From contig NZ_CP011025.1 in assembly GCF_000238395.3 (NCBI RefSeq), forward strand, positions 3,534,001 to 3,598,000: 64,000 bases of DNA, in the 5' to 3' direction. Source of the stretch: Pseudoalteromonas arctica A 37-1-2. Its GTDB lineage: Bacteria; Pseudomonadota; Gammaproteobacteria; Enterobacterales; Alteromonadaceae. Numbering within the stretch: the first letter of the stretch is position 1; each line of letters begins with the position of its first letter. This document shows positions 61,642 through 64,000 of the stretch, one piece after another. Position numbers and translations under genes: made by a program. Below the pieces are notes generated by a model that was given only the letters and a program-made list of their open reading frames with translations, did no database searches and was not told the origin of the DNA.

Positions 61642-62970
61642 TTATCGACCGTAGCCTTTAAGGTTCGCTTTTTTCAGCACAGAATCATACTGATGAGACA
61701 TCAGGTGAGTCTGTACTTGTGCCATAAAGTCCATGATCACTACAACGATAATCAAAACTGATGTACCGCCGAAGTAGAATGGCGTTTGCCACGCCATCGT
61801 CATGAATTCAGGCACCAGACAGATAAAGGTTATATACAAAGCACCTGCCAATGTCAGGCGTGTCATCACTTTATCAATGTATTTAGATGTCTGCTCACCT
61901 GGACGAATACCTGGGATAAATGCGCCAGATTTCTTAAGGTTATCTGCTGTTTCACGTGGGTTAAAAACCAACGCTGTGTAGAAAAAGCAGAAGAAGATAA
62001 TAGCCGCAGCTAAAACAAGTGAGTACAACGGTTGACCTGGGGTCAGCGTAGTAGCAACAGCTTGTAATACATCAGCGACTGGACCTTCACCTTGGCCGAA
62101 CCAGCTAGCAATTGTACCAGGGAACAGAATTATACTGCTAGCGAAGATTGGTGGAATAACACCCGCCATATTTACTTTTAGTGGTAAATGCGTGCTTTGA
62201 GCAGCAAATACTTGACGACCTTGTTGGCGTTTAGCGTAGTTAACAACAATACGACGTTGTCCACGTTCGAAAAACACTACAAGATAAGTAACAGCGAATA
62301 CGATTACCGCAACCATCAACAGTACAAAAACATTCAAATCACCTTGGCGCGCCATTTCGACTGTCGAACCAATAGCAGACGGCAAGTTAGCTACAATACC
62401 AACAAATATTAGAACAGAGATACCGTTACCGATACCACGCTCTGTTATTTGTTCACCCAACCACATAAGGAACATAGTACCAGTTACTAAACTCACCACT
62501 GCGGTGAAATAGAAACCCATACCAGGGTTAACAACTAACCCCTCCATCATGCCCGGTAAGCTAGAAGCAATACCGATTGATTGAATAGTAGCTAGCACAA
62601 GCGTGCCATAGCGTGTGTACTGGCTAATTTTTTTACGCCCTTGCTCACCTTCTTTCTTAAGCTCTATAAACGGAGGATACATATGCGTTAATAGTTGCGT
62701 AATAATCGAAGCCGAGATATACGGCATAATACCCAGTGCTAACACTGAAGCTCGCTCAAGTGCACCACCACTGAACATGTTGAACATCTCAACAATGGTG
62801 CCCTTTTGTTGCTCGAAGAAATCGGCAAGTACAGCGGCGTCAATCCCAGGGATCGGCACAAATGAACCTAGACGGTAAATTATGATAGCACCCAATACGA
62901 AGAGTAATCGGCGCTTCAATTCCGAAAGTCCACCTTGTGCACTTTTTGTATCTTGACCTGGTTTAGCCAT
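61642..62970 (-). CDS. secY: Protein translocase subunit SecY
   Basis: SecY is the channel of the SecYEG translocon in the inner membrane. 442 residues with ten hydrophobic helices. Signatures: [20 protein letters not shown] (about residues 20-39), the plug/helix 2 region, [20 protein letters not shown] (about 90-109), [20 protein letters not shown] (about 178-197) and [20 protein letters not shown] (about 250-269). Between rplO and rpmJ. Confidence 0.98.
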   Translation of the reverse strand: MAKPGQDTKSAQGGLSELKRRLLFVLGAIIIYRLGSFVPIPGIDAAVLADFFEQQKGTIVEMFNMFSGGALERASVLALGIMPYISASIITQLLTHMYPPFIELKKEGEQGRKKISQYTRYGTLVLATIQSIGIASSLPGMMEGLVVNPGMGFYFTAVVSLVTGTMFLMWLGEQITERGIGNGISVLIFVGIVANLPSAIGSTVEMARQGDLNVFVLLMVAVIVFAVTYLVVFFERGQRRIVVNYAKRQQGRQVFAAQSTHLPLKVNMAGVIPPIFASSIILFPGTIASWFGQGEGPVADVLQAVATTLTPGQPLYSLVLAAAIIFFCFFYTALVFNPRETADNLKKSGAFIPGIRPGEQTSKYIDKVMTRLTLAGALYITFICLVPEFMTMAWQTPFYFGGTSVLIIVVVIMDFMAQVQTHLMSHQYDSVLKKANLKGYGR

Positions 62971-62980
62971 TAGTACTTCC

Positions 62981-63415
62981 TTAGTCTTCTACCTTGCCTC
63001 CGGCAGCTTCAATAGCTTCGCGAGCACCTTTAGAGGCTTTAAGGCCTTTAACGGTAACAGCGCGTGAAACTTCGCCAGATTTAACAACTTTAACGAAAAG
63101 AACGTTCTTTTTAACTAGACCAGCTGCTTGTAACGCGCTTAGGTCTACCACATCGCCTTCTACTTTAGCGATTTCAAAAAGGTTTATTTCTGCAGATACT
63201 AAAGATTTGCGAGAAGTAAAACCAAATTTAGGTAGACGACGTTGCATAGGCATTTGACCGCCTTCAAAACCAACGCGTACTTTGCCGCCAGAACGTGATT
63301 TTTGACCTTTGTGACCACGGCCGCCAGTCTTACCTAGACCAGAACCGATACCACGACCAACACGTTTTGGAGCAGTTTTTGAACCTGCAGCAGGTGAAAG
63401 TGTATTCAAATGCAT
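62981..63415 (-). CDS. rplO: 50S ribosomal protein L15
   Basis: 144 residues beginning [20 protein letters not shown], with the Gly/Arg-rich RNA-contacting region [20 protein letters not shown] and [18 protein letters not shown]. Late assembly protein of the 50S subunit. 10 bp before secY. Confidence 0.98.
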   Translation of the reverse strand: MHLNTLSPAAGSKTAPKRVGRGIGSGLGKTGGRGHKGQKSRSGGKVRVGFEGGQMPMQRRLPKFGFTSRKSLVSAEINLFEIAKVEGDVVDLSALQAAGLVKKNVLFVKVVKSGEVSRAVTVKGLKASKGAREAIEAAGGKVED

Positions 63416-63419
63416 CGAA

Positions 63420-63602
63420 TTAACCCTCTACCTTAACCATGTAAGAAACCTTGTTTATCATACCACGTACACATGCTGTGTCTTCTAACTCAACAGTGTG
63501 GTTGATACGACGTAAACCAAGACCGCGTAATGTAGCTTTATGTTTCGGTAAACGACCGATAGAGCTTTTTACTTGTGTTACTTTTACAGTTTGATTTGCC
63601 AT
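63420..63602 (-). CDS. rpmD: 50S ribosomal protein L30
   Basis: 60 residues, [20 protein letters not shown] and the motif [18 protein letters not shown]. Two bases separate the rpsE stop from its start, so the pair is coupled. Confidence 0.97.
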   Translation of the reverse strand: MANQTVKVTQVKSSIGRLPKHKATLRGLGLRRINHTVELEDTACVRGMINKVSYMVKVEG

Positions 63603-63604
63603 GG

Positions 63605-64000
63605 TTACCCCAGTATTTCGTCTACGCGAAGGCCACGTTTAGCAGCGATTGACTGTGGAGAATTCATATTCTCAAGAGCCGAAATCGTTGCACGTACCAC
63701 GTTGATCGGGTTAGTAGAACCGTAACATTTAGAAAGTACGTTCTGCACACCAGTAACTTCTAGTACTGCACGCATAGCACCACCTGCAATGATACCAGTA
63801 CCTTCAGATGCTGGTTTCATGAACACTAGTGAGCCAGCATGACGTCCCTTAACAGGATGCTGTAATGTGTTGCCATTTAGGTCTACGTTGATCATGTTAC
63901 GACGTGCTTTTTCCATTGCTTTTTGAATAGCAGCTGGAACTTCACGTGCTTTACCATAACCGAAACCTACTTTACCTGCGCCATCACCAACTACAGTTAG
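63605..64000 (-). CDS. rpsE: 30S ribosomal protein S5 (5' end outside window)
   Basis: S5 contributes to decoding accuracy at the mRNA entry channel. The minus strand is open to the window edge; 131 codons are present of about 167. The coding sequence runs past the Met at 63916: upstream of it [20 protein letters not shown] is encoded, the S5 RNA-binding domain signature. The C-terminal part has [20 protein letters not shown]. Confidence 0.97.
   Translation of the reverse strand, partial: LTVVGDGAGKVGFGYGKAREVPAAIQKAMEKARRNMINVDLNGNTLQHPVKGRHAGSLVFMKPASEGTGIIAGGAMRAVLEVTGVQNVLSKCYGSTNPINVVRATISALENMNSPQSIAAKRGLRVDEILG

Overview
The window comes from a marine gammaproteobacterium, most likely Pseudoalteromonas or a close Alteromonadales relative. 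This is inferred from overall AT-richness, protein similarity (HflX, Hfq, MiaA, MutL, PlsB, TesB, UvrD, TmcA, YacL, NudE, CysQ, YrfG are all gamma-type) and gene order. No database search was possible. Most of the window is core chromosome, interrupted by one 13 kb mobile island.

Layout. (1) 1-6175, minus strand: the tsaE-amiB-mutL-miaA-hfq-hflX cluster; hflX runs off the left edge. (2) 6610-11842, minus: a complete S10 operon (rpsJ, rplC, rplD, rplW, rplB, rpsS, rplV, rpsC, rplP, rpmC, rpsQ) with its own promoter, an S10-leader hairpin and a terminator straight after rpsQ. (3) 12045-26815: housekeeping and accessory genes (plsB, tesB, an EVE protein, a K+ channel, an atoE-like transporter, an M50 peptidase, a REC-EAL protein, a CBS membrane protein, a frameshifted S9 peptidase, an orphan OmpR-type regulator). 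(4) 26812-41361: comM, split by an island of about 13,038 bp. Its boundaries are marked by a 14-bp direct repeat, and recombination across the repeat would restore the comM frame exactly. (5) 41396-43026: a UPF0126 membrane protein, then an array of three identical initiator tRNA-fMet genes mixed with three decayed copies, partly on a 177-bp tandem repeat. (6) 43163-52161: cysQ, nudE, yrfG, a dimeric dUTPase, yacL, uvrD (with a LexA box), tmcA and a CheW-like protein. (7) 52296-57852: a 5S-23S-16S rRNA operon on the minus strand with terminator, boxA sites and promoter. (8) 58491-64000, minus: the end of spc (rpsE, rpmD, rplO, secY, rpmJ) and the alpha operon (rpsM, rpsK, rpsD, rpoA, rplQ). 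S10 and spc/alpha genes are therefore separated by an rRNA operon and about 47 kb.

Island. It carries a large serine recombinase (probable integrase), a stand-alone AIPR-family protein (a family linked to abortive phage resistance), a 53-residue HTH protein and a 758-residue P-loop helicase-like protein preceded by a leader terminator and followed by a long perfect inverted repeat. It also carries a compact three-gene cluster (secreted staphylococcal-type nuclease, phosphoribosyltransferase-like protein, NADAR-family glycosidase), a two-helix membrane protein, a small resolvase with a res-like upstream region, and several unknown small genes. The phosphoribosyltransferase/NADAR pair is the best candidate for a new conflict or defence system: two nucleotide/ribose-chemistry proteins with a 1-bp gap, on an integrative element that also carries an AIPR gene. 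The helicase plus adjacent hairpin is a second candidate, as a possible replication module.
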